Shown here: piece by piece, positions 34,590-45,642 of the stretch
Layout of the letters: each line of letters opens with the position of its first letter
How positions within the stretch are numbered: position 1 is the first letter of the stretch
NCBI GenBank assembly: GCA_911728435.2
Contig: OU452202.1
Coordinates: 13,371,135 to 13,435,134 of the forward strand
DNA length: 64,000 bases
Direction: 5' to 3'
Source: Apoderus coryli
Lineage: Eukaryota; Arthropoda; Insecta; Coleoptera; Attelabidae
The notes under the pieces: generated by a model
The model's database searches: none
Told to the model about the DNA's origin: nothing
What the model saw: the letters and a program-made list of their open reading frames with translations, nothing else
Program-made: the position numbers and the translations under genes

Positions 34590-35325
34590 ATTTCCAACAT
34601 AACTAAAAGTACTGTTACTTTATGTAACAAGCAATTCGTATACATATCTATTTGCTGAAGCTGTGGCATATCTACCAATTCAGAGAGAAAAGACTCCTTC
34701 AGAAAAACCTTTTCGAAGTTCTGCTTTGAGAAATAATTTTTAAAGGCTCAATTACAAATTAAGTAATAAAACGATCTGTGACATTTTTGAATCCTTCACG
34801 CTAGCTATCGAATTTGGAAACTTCTCGTAGGTACTTGAATTTTCTCATTTTTTCCATTGACCTAATCTTTTATGGTGCGATCTGCAGAAATATCAAATTA
34901 TTTTCCAACGAGTCTAGTAAATATTAGAGCATAATAATATATAAGTTAACCTCAGATAAAATTTTGCTCAAGGTTTTTGAACTACAGTGTATATTATTAT
35001 AATATGCATCAGGAACAATTTGTATGTAGGCATGTTAGTTAAAATACAAGTAAATATTGTAGTGTTGATTTTAGCATAATTATAAAAAGATCATGTCGGT
35101 TATAATTACCTTTTTAGGCATTTTGATAAATGTGTTTAATTTGTTCAGATAACAGAATACTAATACGAGAATGGAGTTATTATTGATGAGCCTGTCGGAA
35201 AACCTGCAAAATACACATCCCTGACCGCTATGATTTCCTCAGGTTGTGTCACCCCCAAACTTTCCCGAAGATTGAACTATCGATATCGCCTCAATAATTT
35301 ATAATGGAGTTCATTGCGGATGCTG
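34590..35325. other. Intergenic, no gene recognised
   Basis: AT-rich. GGTTGTGTCACCCCCAAAC near 35244 reappears as GGTTGTGTCGCCCGCAAAC near 37330, so part of an unclassified dispersed repeat is present. Confidence 0.4.
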
Positions 35326-35732
35326 TACAGGGTGTCCAGATTTCGGTGTAAATAATTGCAGGGTAGATCCGTTATTGTGAAATTTAGCGGGATGCGGTTT
35401 TCGTGACATTTTGCTATTTTTTTGTAAAACACACGACGCCCTAATCATATTTTGGATAACTCATGTAGTTTTTGAGATAGAGGACCGAATTCAAAAAAAT
35501 CACGTTTCTGACTCCTCTAGTATCTCGGAAACTGTAACAGTTTTTTGGTTTCAGTTTCAAAATAAACTTATGGTTTTTTAAATGGAACCACCATGTTTTT
35601 TTAGCAATTTCAATTGCATAATTTTTCCGTTCAAATGATATATGACATTTAATAATTTTATTTTTATAAATATAAAAAATCGGGAGCGGTATTGAAAAAT
35701 TTATAATTATGAGGATTTTTGGACACCCTGTA
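35326..35732. repeat. MITE E with TACAGGGTGTCCA ends
   Basis: TACAGGGTGTCCA at 35326 and TGGACACCCTGTA ending at 35732. About 407 bp, no ORF, arms short (about 13 bp). Confidence 0.65.
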
Positions 35733-35987
35733 ATTTTGGTATAGTGTTAACTTCTGTTGCGATTATGTTATTAGTCTTTAAAATACCAAAATTCTAAGTA
35801 GATTCAATAAAAATTGCCGTTTTGATGCATTAGTAAACAACAAAGAAACAATGTGTGAACTTATATTTCTACAAGAACAAAGAAATAGTTATTTGAAAAA
35901 ATAATCCATATTTAACTGTGGAGTGCAAGATTAGTTGCAATAAAAATACCAACGTCACCTCCACAAACTGTATATTATCTTAAAAGT

Positions 35988-36032
35988 GGAACACGTTTCG
36001 GGATATCTCAGATCCCATCATCAGCCACCACA
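35988..36032 (-). ncRNA. Hammerhead-like ribozyme motif, left arm of foldback F
   Basis: Minus strand: CTGATGA at 36024-36018, T, stem GGGAT/ATCCC, GAAA at 35999-35996, then CGTG. The palindrome seen in the right arm (ACATGT) is changed to ACGTGT here. GGTGG before the core pairs with CCACT after the cut. Confidence 0.5.
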
Positions 36033-36318
36033 AAGCAAAACAGATGTCAAAACTAACTAGAGGTCGATGTAAAAAAGAAAAATAGTAATATAAAACAGTC
36101 ACAATGTAAAATAAAAATAAAAACAATATTTCCATTTGGAAACATGTTACAAAACAAAAAACACTTATCACATAATACGTTAAATGTTGAATTGTTGGTG
36201 AAATAATGAATCAAAATCGTAAATAAATATAATTTTTATTTTACATTGTGACTGTTTTATATTACTATTTTTCTTTTTAACATCGACCTCTAGTTAGTTT
36301 TGACATCTTTTGCTTTGT

Positions 36319-36368
36319 GGTGGCTGATGATGGGATCTGAGATATCCCGAAACATGTTCCACTTTTAA
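36319..36368 (+). ncRNA. Hammerhead-like ribozyme motif, right arm of foldback F
   Basis: CTGATGA at 36324-36330, extra T, stem II GGGAT/ATCCC, GAAA at 36349-36352, palindrome ACATGT, T before the cut. Stem I GGTGG/CCACT gives five pairs (one G-U). After the two Penelope copies this is the best-formed example in the window. Confidence 0.65.
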
Positions 36369-36438
36369 GATAATAAACAGTTTGTGGAGGTGACGTTGGC
36401 ATTTTTATTGCAACTAAATAGTTATTTGTTTTACTAGG

Positions 36439-36536
36439 CAGAAAAGTGCCCGATTTAAAGCCGCGGCTGGTGTTTTATAGACGAGGTGTAGCCGAGGCTA
36501 GGAAAGGAGCCAAGGTATTAAATCTGCTTTTCTGCC
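36439..36536. repeat. Short inverted repeat GGCAGAAAAG/CTTTTCTGCC
   Basis: A 10-bp inverted repeat brackets 98 bp, with partial inner pairing (GATTTAAA against TTAAATC). It is richer in GC than its surroundings and may be a tiny MITE. Confidence 0.4.
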
Positions 36537-37435
36537 GTGTGAAACACATAATTTTTTTTCGAATGACTTTCCATTTTCCCTGCTAGAGGCACATGTATAG
36601 TCTCTGGTGATATTGACAAAACCGGTGATGCTTATTCAAAGGGTCTATGAAGTATTGAATATCACGCACCTCTATTATATGCAATGGGGTCCATAGATTT
36701 TGAAAGCACAGCCCGTTAGCTATTTGTTAGGTTTATCGTATACAACCAAACCTCTCCATGGATGTCGATACGCCCATCTCAAATATTATCATATATATGC
36801 ATAAGCTATTTACATCGATTCCTATCGCTGTGCAGCAACAATTCTTGGAAAACACTTACCTATGTATGCAAACTAGTATAAATTTCATGTCTATTGACAA
36901 TATATTGAAAGGGAAACGACACCATTTCTTACCACTTAGTTCACGCTCATATTCCAAGTTTTCGCACCAACTTTAAATGTAAATGCGGCACATTAAAAGT
37001 GATTTTAGCTCTTAAGTCTGTTTTGTCTCGCTATGCAACACGGTTATGTGAACCTACATAGTACCTATATCTATTTAATGTATTATATGTGCCATGCTTT
37101 AATGTAGTTCTGCTAAATAAAGTTTAATGCATTTTGTACAAGTTATTCAGACATAAATTTACAGGATAGTAAAAAAAAATTAAGCGGGAAATGCGACCCT
37201 ATTGAAAATATTCAGGATAATATCAACTAAATAAAAGACGGTATGATGCGGTCTTATGAATTTTCACTTAAAAGCGCTGGCGCCTTACAAAGACGTTCGT
37301 GTATAATAAAAGATCAAGAAATAAAATCGGTTGTGTCGCCCGCAAACTTTCCCATCAAGATATAATATAATCAAAAATATATTACCTGCGTAACGAAAGG
37401 GAATTTTAATAATTATTATTTATTTTCATACATAT

Positions 37436-37508
37436 GCCACGATAGTTTAATTGGTTAAAACACCTGACCGGATATCGGGAGATGTGGGTTCAAATCCCAC
37501 TTGTGTCA
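37436..37508 (+). tRNA. tRNA-like sequence (pseudogene or SINE head)
   Basis: A 73-nt segment folds as a full cloverleaf: acceptor GCCACGA/TTGTGTC (one mismatch, C2-U71), D stem GTTT/AAAC, anticodon stem CCTGA/TCGGG, T stem GTGGG/CCCAC with loop TTCAAAT. A box TAGTTTAATTGG and B box GGTTCAAATCC match the pol III consensus, and eight T follow at 37514-37521. The anticodon loop CCGGATA lacks U33 and a purine at 37, so it is unlikely to decode; pol III transcription is plausible. Confidence 0.55.
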
Positions 37509-37633
37509 CGGAATTTTTTTTATTCGTACAACTTCTTTGTATATCGATGAAATACTATCCGCTGTCAACTTAGTTGAATATCTTTGATTATTATTATATT
37601 TATTATATTATTCATTATTTCCAATAAACAAAT

Positions 37634-37707
37634 ATTGCCAGAGCTGGGATTCGAACCCAGAACTTTCCGCATGCGCAGCGCAGCGCACGCTCTATCAATG
37701 ACGGCAA
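37634..37707 (-). tRNA. tRNA-like sequence, degenerate
   Basis: On the minus strand: acceptor TTGCC.../...GGCAA, TGATAGAGCG as an eroded D arm, T stem CTGGG/CCCAG with loop TTCGAAT and B box GGTTCGAATCC. The D-arm 5' half is deleted and the anticodon arm is replaced by repeated TGCGC units. A tRNA pseudogene or tRNA-derived repeat, 126 bp from the first one and in the opposite orientation. Confidence 0.42.
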
Positions 37708-37708
37708 A

Positions 37709-38096
37709 AACCCTTTATTAAATTACTTTATTATATATTCTAATAAGAGTAAATAGGTTCGAAGTCGAACTACCTAATTGGTGAAATTTTAAACGCAATT
37801 TTCTCGAAAATTATAGTGGCAAATATCAAATGTAACCTATCGCTGTAAAGCAGATATAAAATGACCTCAAATGATGTATCACTCAACCCCTACTGCTAGT
37901 TGAAAATTTGAAGGTTGTGTCCACCACTATCACAAACTCATATACCAAAATTGGTGAAGGCGCTATCGTGGAAGAATACATACATACAGACAGCCTTCCA
38001 TCTGGAAATGGTCTTAATCGTCTCGGGGGGCTTCAAAATGGGTATATCGGTCTGTTTATCTCAATTTTTTTAGAGCTTTCACAATACGAAGTGCAG
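37709..38096. other. Intergenic, no gene recognised
   Basis: The open frame over 37908-38255 runs into the mariner end and has no domain. Confidence 0.4.
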
Positions 38097-39221
38097 CTAT
38101 TAAATAACGAGACTGCTTATGGAAAAAAGAGTTTTATTGTAAAAATTATTCTAGAATCGAATGCTTCCATTCAATGTACTCCCCTCCCCACGCCACACAT
38201 CGCTCCATTCGTTTTTTCCATTGGTCAAAGCCATGCTGGAAGTCTTCTTTTGTGAGAGCTTTTAAGAGCTCCACCGATTTTCGCTTCACCTCTTCCATCG
38301 ACTCGAACCGGGTTCCTCTTAAGGCAGACTTGATCTTCGGAAACAAGAAAAAATCTGGAGGTGCTAAATTAGGCGGAGTGCCTCTAGCGGCTAAATAACG
38401 CTTCACAGACAGCGCGTTATGGGCAGGCGCGTTGTCCTGGTGCAAGATCCACGACTTGTTTTTCCACAAATCAGGCCGTTTTTTACGAACTCTCTCTCGC
38501 AAAGTTGCCAAAACTGTCAAATAATAAGTTTGGTTTACAGTTTGACCTTCTGGAACCCATTCATCACGATTCCGTTGATGTCGAAAGAAACGATTAGCAT
38601 GGCCTTAAATTTTGATATGGACATCCTTTTTTTCATTCATCTAGCAGATCTGTTAACGGAAGGGGGTCAAATTTTTTGGGACCATCTTTGCACAGACCAT
38701 CTTCATGTTCAATTCATGTCAATTCGTCATATAAATTTTTTCTGACCGTGTCTTTATCGGCGTTTACAGTCTCAGCAATCATCCGAATGCTCATACGGCG
38801 ATATCCGCGCACAATTTCATTGATTTTGGTCACTGTTTGCGGAGTTGAAACAGACACAGGTCGACCTAGTTGTTGGTTATCTCCGATGATCTCTCGGCAT
38901 TCCGAAAACCTTTTATGCCATTCGAAAATACGTGCACGAGATAGAGAATTCTCACCGTAGACCTCTTTCAACAATTTAGAGCACTCCGTTGGGGTTTTTT
39001 TTAATTTAACGAGAAATTTCACATTGATTCGTTGTTCATGTTTTTCGTCACCCATTGTTATCGGCGCGAGGAAAAACCGCTATAGAAAAAAGAACTACTA
39101 CAGCGACAAGAACGTGTTGTCGTAGTGGCGTAGCATACACTACACTCTAACTAACGCTCCATTCGTTTCCCTCCCTACCCTCTAAGACACCTTCTGCGCG
39201 TGCAGTGTCATTATTTAACAG
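38097..39221 (-). mobile_element. Mariner-family element, internally deleted
   Basis: Inverted ends CTATTAAATAACGAGACTGC (38097-38116) and, on the other strand, CTGTTAAATAATGACACTGC (39221-39202) match at 17 of 20 positions. The interior holds transposase segments on the minus strand with the middle removed. About 1.1 kb. Distinct from the mariners at 4.5 and 16.8 kb. Confidence 0.78.
38146..39055 (-). pseudogene. Mariner-type transposase with deleted middle
   Basis: Starts MGDEKHEQRINVKFLVKLKK at 39055. The DNA-binding half runs through SRARIFEWHKRFSE and MIAETVNADKDTVRKNLYDE to 38714. After a gap that removes the first catalytic DES(W) block, it resumes as FKAMLIVSFDINGIVMNEWV, EGQTVNQTYYL, ILHQDNAPAHNAL (second D, near 38445) and LAPPDFFLFPKIKSAL (third D, near 38350), ending WGGEYIEWKHSILE. 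Frame changes between 38520 and 38714. The C-terminal block is open (38520-38146). Confidence 0.82.
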
Positions 39222-41620
39222 CGAGACGTCGTACTTTCCCTATGGGTCGGGAAAGTAAAACGTTCTATAAGGGCAGGCCGTTCGAGTCTAGCGTACAAAG
39301 AGGCACTGGCAACGTTCTTGTTCAGAACTGATCTTACAATCCTCGGGGTCCGTAGTATCAGTGCCTTTAAAATTTCATCATTACCAAAAGAAGATTGATG
39401 GGTTGCACGTTAATCTTATATATTAATTTTTTATAAAACACCATCAAATGAAGGATTTTTTATAAGGAGCTCTTTAGCTTTTATATATCCACAAACGATA
39501 AAAAATGCTATAAATCAAGTGAAAATAAAAAGGACCTATAAATAATAAAAGCAACAAGAAACTTTTTAATTTGTCGTGATACATAATATGCCTTGCAGCA
39601 TAACTTGGCGGTTGAGATGTTCTATATTGTAATTTTGATTTAGTACAAGCAGATGTAATTGAAAATTAAATTAAACGCCCTTTTCGATTAACAAAAGTAT
39701 ACATATAAAGAAATCACAGACGCCAAAACAAGACGGCGGCGACAGGTTGTTTATGTCGCATCATTACTTAAATCATCTCAGAAGTGGGATTGCACAATTT
39801 TAAGAAGTGTTTTAACCATAAATATTTTGCAACTATCCTTCGCGTGAGCCGAAATTTGTGACAGACAGAGTCATATTCAAAAACTCTCACACTACAACGT
39901 TGGTTTCTATATTTTTGAATTTCAGTGAAACACAATATTTAAAAATACTCTAATCTTTTCTCAGTTCATCCAATATAAGTACCATGCGGGAAAGCATAAT
40001 ATGAAATCCCTATCAGAGAGAATTTTTTTTATTTATAATGCCCACAAGGGTGCGTTTTTAATTTCGCGAATTGGTGGGAATACTTTTAGTCATGCCGCAT
40101 GTTCTACGACTCATTATTAGTACAAATTCAAAGTTTTATCTAATACGGGTGATTAATGGACCTCAAACTGAGCCCTGCGGGTCACCCCAAGTTAATGGCA
40201 AGGTTGCCGATCTTCAATCAATCCTGAAACTTTGACCCTGTAGAAATAATTTCAAAAACAACCAACCTAATCAATGTACAGAGTAAATAATCCTTTACCG
40301 ATTTTTTTTCTACACTAGGTAGGTATATTGGTCATTTATTTAAGCAAAAAACGTAAACATGTTTTTTTAGCTTCCATAAAGGTTTCAGCAATAGTGACAT
40401 TAAAATTACAAATGGTTTTAAAAGAAATGTTGATTTGATTGTATAATAACTAAAATTTACTCATTCGTATGTTTGTTTTCATATTCGTTTCGTGCTTAAC
40501 ATGTGAAATAATTAAATGTATTTATACAAAAAATACTATTGTAACTGAGTGGTTGGTGATCAAAGAGAAAATCACACGCCACTGTGGTGTAATTGAGAAC
40601 AACATTAGCGTTTAATTTATGAAGTTGTGATGTTGTTGCGGTATTTTAATTGCTCTTGTAAGTATAAAGGATATAATGTGCCAATGGAGATGAGTTGCCT
40701 TGAGAAGGTCACCATTATGATCATTGGCGCAACAATCCAGTGCTATTATGCTTTTCACATAAAGGAATTTCCTTTATGTGAAAAGTCCTTTTGTGAATAT
40801 TAATTTCACGAGATATTTAGGTATTTATAAAATTTAATGTTACTGGTAATATAGTATAGTTTTACTAAATATAAAAACTAAAAAGATACTTAGACGTTTA
40901 GGTATAAAGTCATCAAACATTTTAAAAATCTATATTTCTTGATATTCTGAACACCGGCATTATTATATTTATAAAAACTATATTCATCTTTTAGACATGC
41001 TCAATTACACTCTAAAGCGAGTGAGAGGAAATTTCAGTTGTGTCTATACGGGCAGAGCTGTGAAATTAACTCTCACTCCACAGTAGTTCGTTCTTGGAAA
41101 GAACAGTGTCAGTTTACAGAAATCCACAATGATGCACATTTTATTATACTAGATAACAGACTTTGATTGTTAAATTAGACACACTTTTCATACCTTTACA
41201 AAGAAAAGGATTGACCCCCTGGATATTCAAGGTGTTTCAAAAGGACGCGGCAATATTTAAGGGAGTGATTTTATTTATTTTCTGGACAAATTTAAAATGG
41301 TGTCCTGATTCCAATTCGGAAAACATCTTTGGTCCAACGACAAGGCCGTGAACGCAATCGAAATCCGATCGTTTGGTATCCGGAAAACTCCGTTTGTCCA
41401 ATGGTTTATTCAAAAAAGAAATATCAGGTTTTACTTTGAGACAGATTTTGGTGTTATCGAATTTTGACTTTTGATTTGAATCAAATACCTTTTGAAGATA
41501 TAACTGGCAAAGTATGACTTTTTATCTCATACTGATGCAATAAATCACAATACTAGTTATTGTGAAGAATATTAAAATGTCCTCTACGCTTAGAGATAAA
41601 TAAATACATCCGACAACACT
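39222..41620. other. Intergenic, no gene recognised
   Basis: AT-rich. Contains a perfect 17-bp inverted repeat with a 1-nt spacer (40751-40785) and, at about 41224-41280, a partial copy of foldback MITE B (AGGTGTTTCAAAAGGACGCG). Confidence 0.5.
40751..40785. repeat. Perfect 35-bp palindrome
   Basis: CTTTTCACATAAAGGAA, one T, then its exact reverse complement. No related second copy found in the window. Confidence 0.85.
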
Positions 41621-42164
41621 GCGTTGGATATACTATTGTAATCAGATATAATCGTTCTCGAAAGCTGGCGACTCAAACTAACCAGAGGCGACTCTGTACA
41701 GATTTAATAGGCTATACCTCGTCCGGCGTTGTGTTAAAATGGTAGAATGTGCCTCGCTTACATTAAAGATCTGGAATAGACGTACGCGCCCCAGAATGTC
41801 GTAGAACAAACGACTATTTACTGGAAGCGTTCGAGAAAACAGAAAACCATGTAGATAGCCAACGTATAACAGGGACAGACAATCAGTAATGAAGTGAAGC
41901 AGTGCATAGATAGCGAACAGTGACATATACATAGTAGTGAAATAAATAGTATAAATAAATAGTGAAAATAAATATAGTTCGTTTATTAGTTTGCTTAAGT
42001 GTTTAGTTATTAAGTGTAAATAAATTAGTTTTAATTATTTCACACTACGAACCACGAAAAACGTTACATTATTTTTTCATGTTTAAATCTTGTTTAGTTC
42101 TTTTTTGTTTTCATAAAATACAGCCTCGAATTTGCTTAACCAAAAAATTGTTTGATTATCTAGT

Positions 42165-42217
42165 TTACAAAATAACGTTTCGGTGCACATTTGCGATTTC
42201 TTCAGATGAAACGTAAA
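42165..42217 (-). ncRNA. Hammerhead-like motif with ACGT stem III
   Basis: Minus strand: CTGAAGA at 42205-42199, A, a hairpin GCA/TGC with loop AATG, GAAA at 42181-42178, then CGTT; the last A with CGT forms ACGT. AT/AT next to the core plus GTTTAC (before) with GTAAAC (after) could form stem I with an internal loop. Looks like the 3' end of a Penelope relic on the minus strand. Confidence 0.5.
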
Positions 42218-43179
42218 CAATAGGTACTTAGATGTAAATTTTTAATTGATGTCGCAAACTGGATGAAAATATTAAGTACAAAACATAAATGGGTTGTTTC
42301 GAATTATTACTCTTACCTACATAATGCAAACAAGTCGCATATTTTAAAAGTTTTACTTTGTTCTGCTATTGTAAATAGCATAAAGAAATAAAATTGTATG
42401 AGTTAAAGGAAATTATTAAAAGAAAAAATTATAACAGCCAATCAATAAGAGAGCAACATAAAGTATTCATTAATAAGGTAGAAGAAGTTATTCTTTAATG
42501 TATCGGTTCTGGGGCGTTTTTAATCGGCAGCAAGAAAATGGAACAGAGTTACGGAAAAACAAGTGTTCTCCCTCGAAGTCGCCTCTCAGTCTCCGGGAGA
42601 CACTCTGGCACCTATTTAAAAAATCGAAAAAATTATCCTGAAAGCTTCTCAGCTCGCAGAAATAGTGGGAGTACCCGATACAACCATACACCAATATATA
42701 AATCTATATTTGACAATTGAACTTAAACAAATGTTAGTTTTCTAGTAAAGGCCATATAAAACAACTTACCTTGAGAAAATCCTAAACAGATAACGTCTAG
42801 AAGGATTACTACAGTCCTTAACCGAAGATGCCCCATTACGTTGATTGTTCTATTTGACTATGGTTAATAATGTAGCATCTGAAACAGAAAACCAGTTATT
42901 TAATCATAACTCTAGGTACTAATTAGCTTCAAAACAAACTTGCATTTTGTAAACAGTAAACATATTTATTTTAGTGATTTTATTTATTTACACATATAAA
43001 TTTGCAGAAATGGACACATCCGACGCAATCGAAATTTTGATCCATGATCATCCGCAAGAATAAATAATTAATAGATTGGTCAGGATAATATATTACTGGT
43101 GACAAAGAAATAAAACAAAGAGTTTACTAATTTTGTTTTTAATAATTTGAATTATAATTTTAATAATGTAATTCGTTTA
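42218..43179. other. Intergenic, no gene recognised
   Basis: AT-rich; the short frames at 42488-42720 show no domain. Confidence 0.4.
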
Positions 43180-43314
43180 TTAGCTCTCCATATCATATAT
43201 GTAATATATGTATATATGGAGACTATTAGTTTCATGAAAAAAATTTTTTTTTTAATTTCACCGGAAATACTTCTTTTTGGTCATTTTATACATAAATAAG
43301 TAGTTTTAAAAAAA

Positions 43315-43353
<39 letters not shown>

Positions 43354-43354
43354 A

Positions 43355-43405
<51 letters not shown>

Positions 43406-43408
43406 ATC
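43315..43408 (+). repeat. (TCTG)n microsatellite
   Basis: About 23 TCTG units with one TATG interruption near 43352. The matching place in copy 1 has only a short (CAGA)n run at 28548-28568, so this locus has expanded. Confidence 0.95.
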
Positions 43409-43681
43409 CACGAAAACGCAAAAACCGCTTAACAGATTTTAACCAAATTTGGTACAAAAATACTATTGGACATGGCAAGGAGCTGATTAGATTTTGGGAA
43501 ACATTGAGCGTAGGCAAAGGGTTTCAAAGAGGGTTCAAAAATTAAAAAAATTCATAGTTCTTAAACTTATCCGAAATACTGCATAATTTTTTACGCATTT
43601 AATTGAATATAACCTAAAATATTGAACATAAAATATTAGACCACATTGGCGTTCGAAAATAGTGTAAAATGGGGTAAAAAA

Positions 43682-45330
43682 GATTAAAAAAAAACGTATT
43701 TCTTAAAAATAGCAGAAATATTAACTAGTTATTGATAGTTTTGATAGAATATAACCTATAAAATGTGTCATGAATAACTTACTTTCATAGGCGTTCGTAA
43801 ATAGTGGAAAAGGGGTCAAAACATAAAAAATATATATTTCCTAAACTTATTCGAAATATGGAATAATTTTTCATAGTTGTGATACAATATAAGCTAAAAA
43901 ATATTCCATAAAAGAATTGGTTCACACAGGTGTTCGAAAATAGTTTAAAAAAAGGGTCAAAAACGAAAAAAAAAAACGTTTCCCAAATATACCAGAAAAA
44001 TTGGCTAATTATATATAGCTTTGATATAAGATAACCTAAAAAATGCAGCATAAAATTTTTATTCACATAGGCGTTCGTAAATAGTAGAAAAAGGGGTAAA
44101 ATAAAAAAAAAATAAAATGTAAAAATTTTTATATTTAACTAGATGAATTGGTGTTAAAAATACACGACAAAAATTAATGTACCATAGGCGTCCGTAAAAA
44201 TTCTATAAAAGGGTCAGAAAAAATTTGTATCCGTGATAACTCAAAAACCACTTAACGGATTTTAACCACATTTGGTACGAAAATACTACAGGATAATTAT
44301 AGGTGGTGATTAACATTGAGCGTAGGCAACGGGTTTAAAAGAGGTTTCAAAAATTTAAAAAATCATAGTTCTTAAACTTATCCGAAATATTGAATAATTT
44401 TTTATAGTTGTGATAGAATATAACCTAAAAAATGTTACATAAAAGAATTAGTTCACACAGGCGTTCGAAAATAGTGTTAAAAAAGGGTCAAAAACGAAAA
44501 AAAAATGTTTCCCAAATATACCAGAAAAATTGGCTAATTATATATAGCTTTGATATAAGATAACCTAAAAAATGCAGCATAAAATTTTTATTTACATAGG
44601 CGTTCGTAAATAGTAGAAAAAGGGGTAAAATAAAAAAAATTAAAATGTAAAAATTTTTATATTTAACTAGTTGAGTTGGTGTTAAAAATACACGACACAA
44701 ATTAATGTTCCATAGGCGTCCGTGAAAATTCTATAAAAGGGTCAGAAAAAATTTGTATCCGTGATAACTCAAAAACCACTTAACGGATTTTAACCACATT
44801 TGGTACGAAAATACTACAGGCTATTTATAGGTGGTGATTAACATTGAGCGTAGGCAAGGGGTTTAAAAGAGGGTTCAAAAATTAAAAAAATTATAGTTCT
44901 TAAACTTATCCGAAATATTGAATAATTTTTTATAGGTGTGATAGAATATAACCTAAAAAATGTTACATAAAAGAATTAGTTCACACAGGCGTTCGAAAAT
45001 AGTCTTAAAAAAAGAGTCAAAAACGAAAAAAAATGTTTCCCAAATATACCAGAAAAATTGGCTAATTATATATAGCTTTCATATAAGATAACCTAAAAAA
45101 TGCAGCATAAAATTTTTATTTACATAGGCGTTCGTAAATAGTAAAAAAAAGGGGTAAAATGAAAAAAAAATTAAAATGTAAAAATTTTTATATTTAACTA
45201 GTTGAATTGGTTTTAAAAATACACGACAAAAATTATTGTTCCATAGGCGTCCGTGAAAATTCTATAAAAGGGTCAGGAAAAAATTGTATCCGTGATAACT
45301 CAAAAACCACTTAACGGATAACCTACAACA
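43682..45330 (+). repeat. About 530-bp tandem repeat, roughly three units
   Basis: The phrase GGGTCAGAAAAAATTTGTAT occurs at 44211 and 44739 and, with one change, at 45270: periods of 528 and 531 bp. Within each unit, TCAAAAACCACTTAACGG, TAAAAGAATTAGTTCACACAGG, CCAAATATACCAGAAAAATT and TTTACATAGGCGTTCGTAAA recur in the same order. The last unit is cut short after ACTTAACGGATAACC. Confidence 0.85.
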
Positions 45331-45642
45331 TGCAGCATAACAATTTTGTTTACATAGGCGTTCGTAAATAGTAGAAAAGGGGGAAAAATAAATTTTATAA
45401 TAAAACTAAAAAAAAATCAATTATTTTGCAAGAATTTGGCCTAGATCTGAAATATAAAATATCTGCGTATAAATAGTGCCTCCAAAGAGAAGAAAAAGGC
45501 ACAAAACCCGATACAAAAAAAAAAAAAAATAGCTGATGTCTAAAACAAAACAAAAATTTAGATAAATGACAAAAAGGTCATAAAATTATTACTTTTACAC
45601 TTAAATATGGAGAGCTATTCGTGCCTCGAGGGCAACAGCTAG

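Larger units (their letters stand above)
35929..36417. repeat. Foldback element F (about 190-bp arms) with hammerhead-like cores
   Basis: Left arm 35929-36118 and right arm 36231-36417 are near-perfect reverse complements (TTAGTTGCAATAAAAAT outermost; GTCAAAACTAACTAGAGGTC further in), spacer about 112 bp. Each arm carries one hammerhead-like motif, as in foldback A, although the sequences of A and F are otherwise different. No ORF. Possibly an inverted pair of Penelope-type or ribozyme-bearing non-autonomous ends. Confidence 0.85.
43180..45638 (+). mobile_element. Helentron-like non-autonomous element, copy 2, internally expanded
   Basis: Inverted relative to 27521-29295. The left end TAGCTCTCCATATCATAT is matched inversely by ATATGGAGAGCTA at 45606-45618, followed by the hairpin GTGCCTCGAGGGCAAC and CAACAG; the next bases are CTAG. 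Contains the (TCTG)n run, the 'ACTTAACGGATTTTAACC' phrase several times, and lacks MITE D. Longer than copy 1 because of internal 530-bp tandem duplications. No protein-coding capacity seen. Confidence 0.55.

Noticed and set aside
41622..42070. Possible solo LTR (TGCGTTGG... to ...AAAACGTTACA)
   Set aside because: TG...CA-like limits and a polyadenylation-like AATAAATAG stretch are suggestive, but no second LTR, primer site, or 4-6-bp target duplication could be identified.
43281..43545. ORFs containing (QTDR)n or (SVCL)n
   Set aside because: Translations of the (TCTG)n microsatellite.
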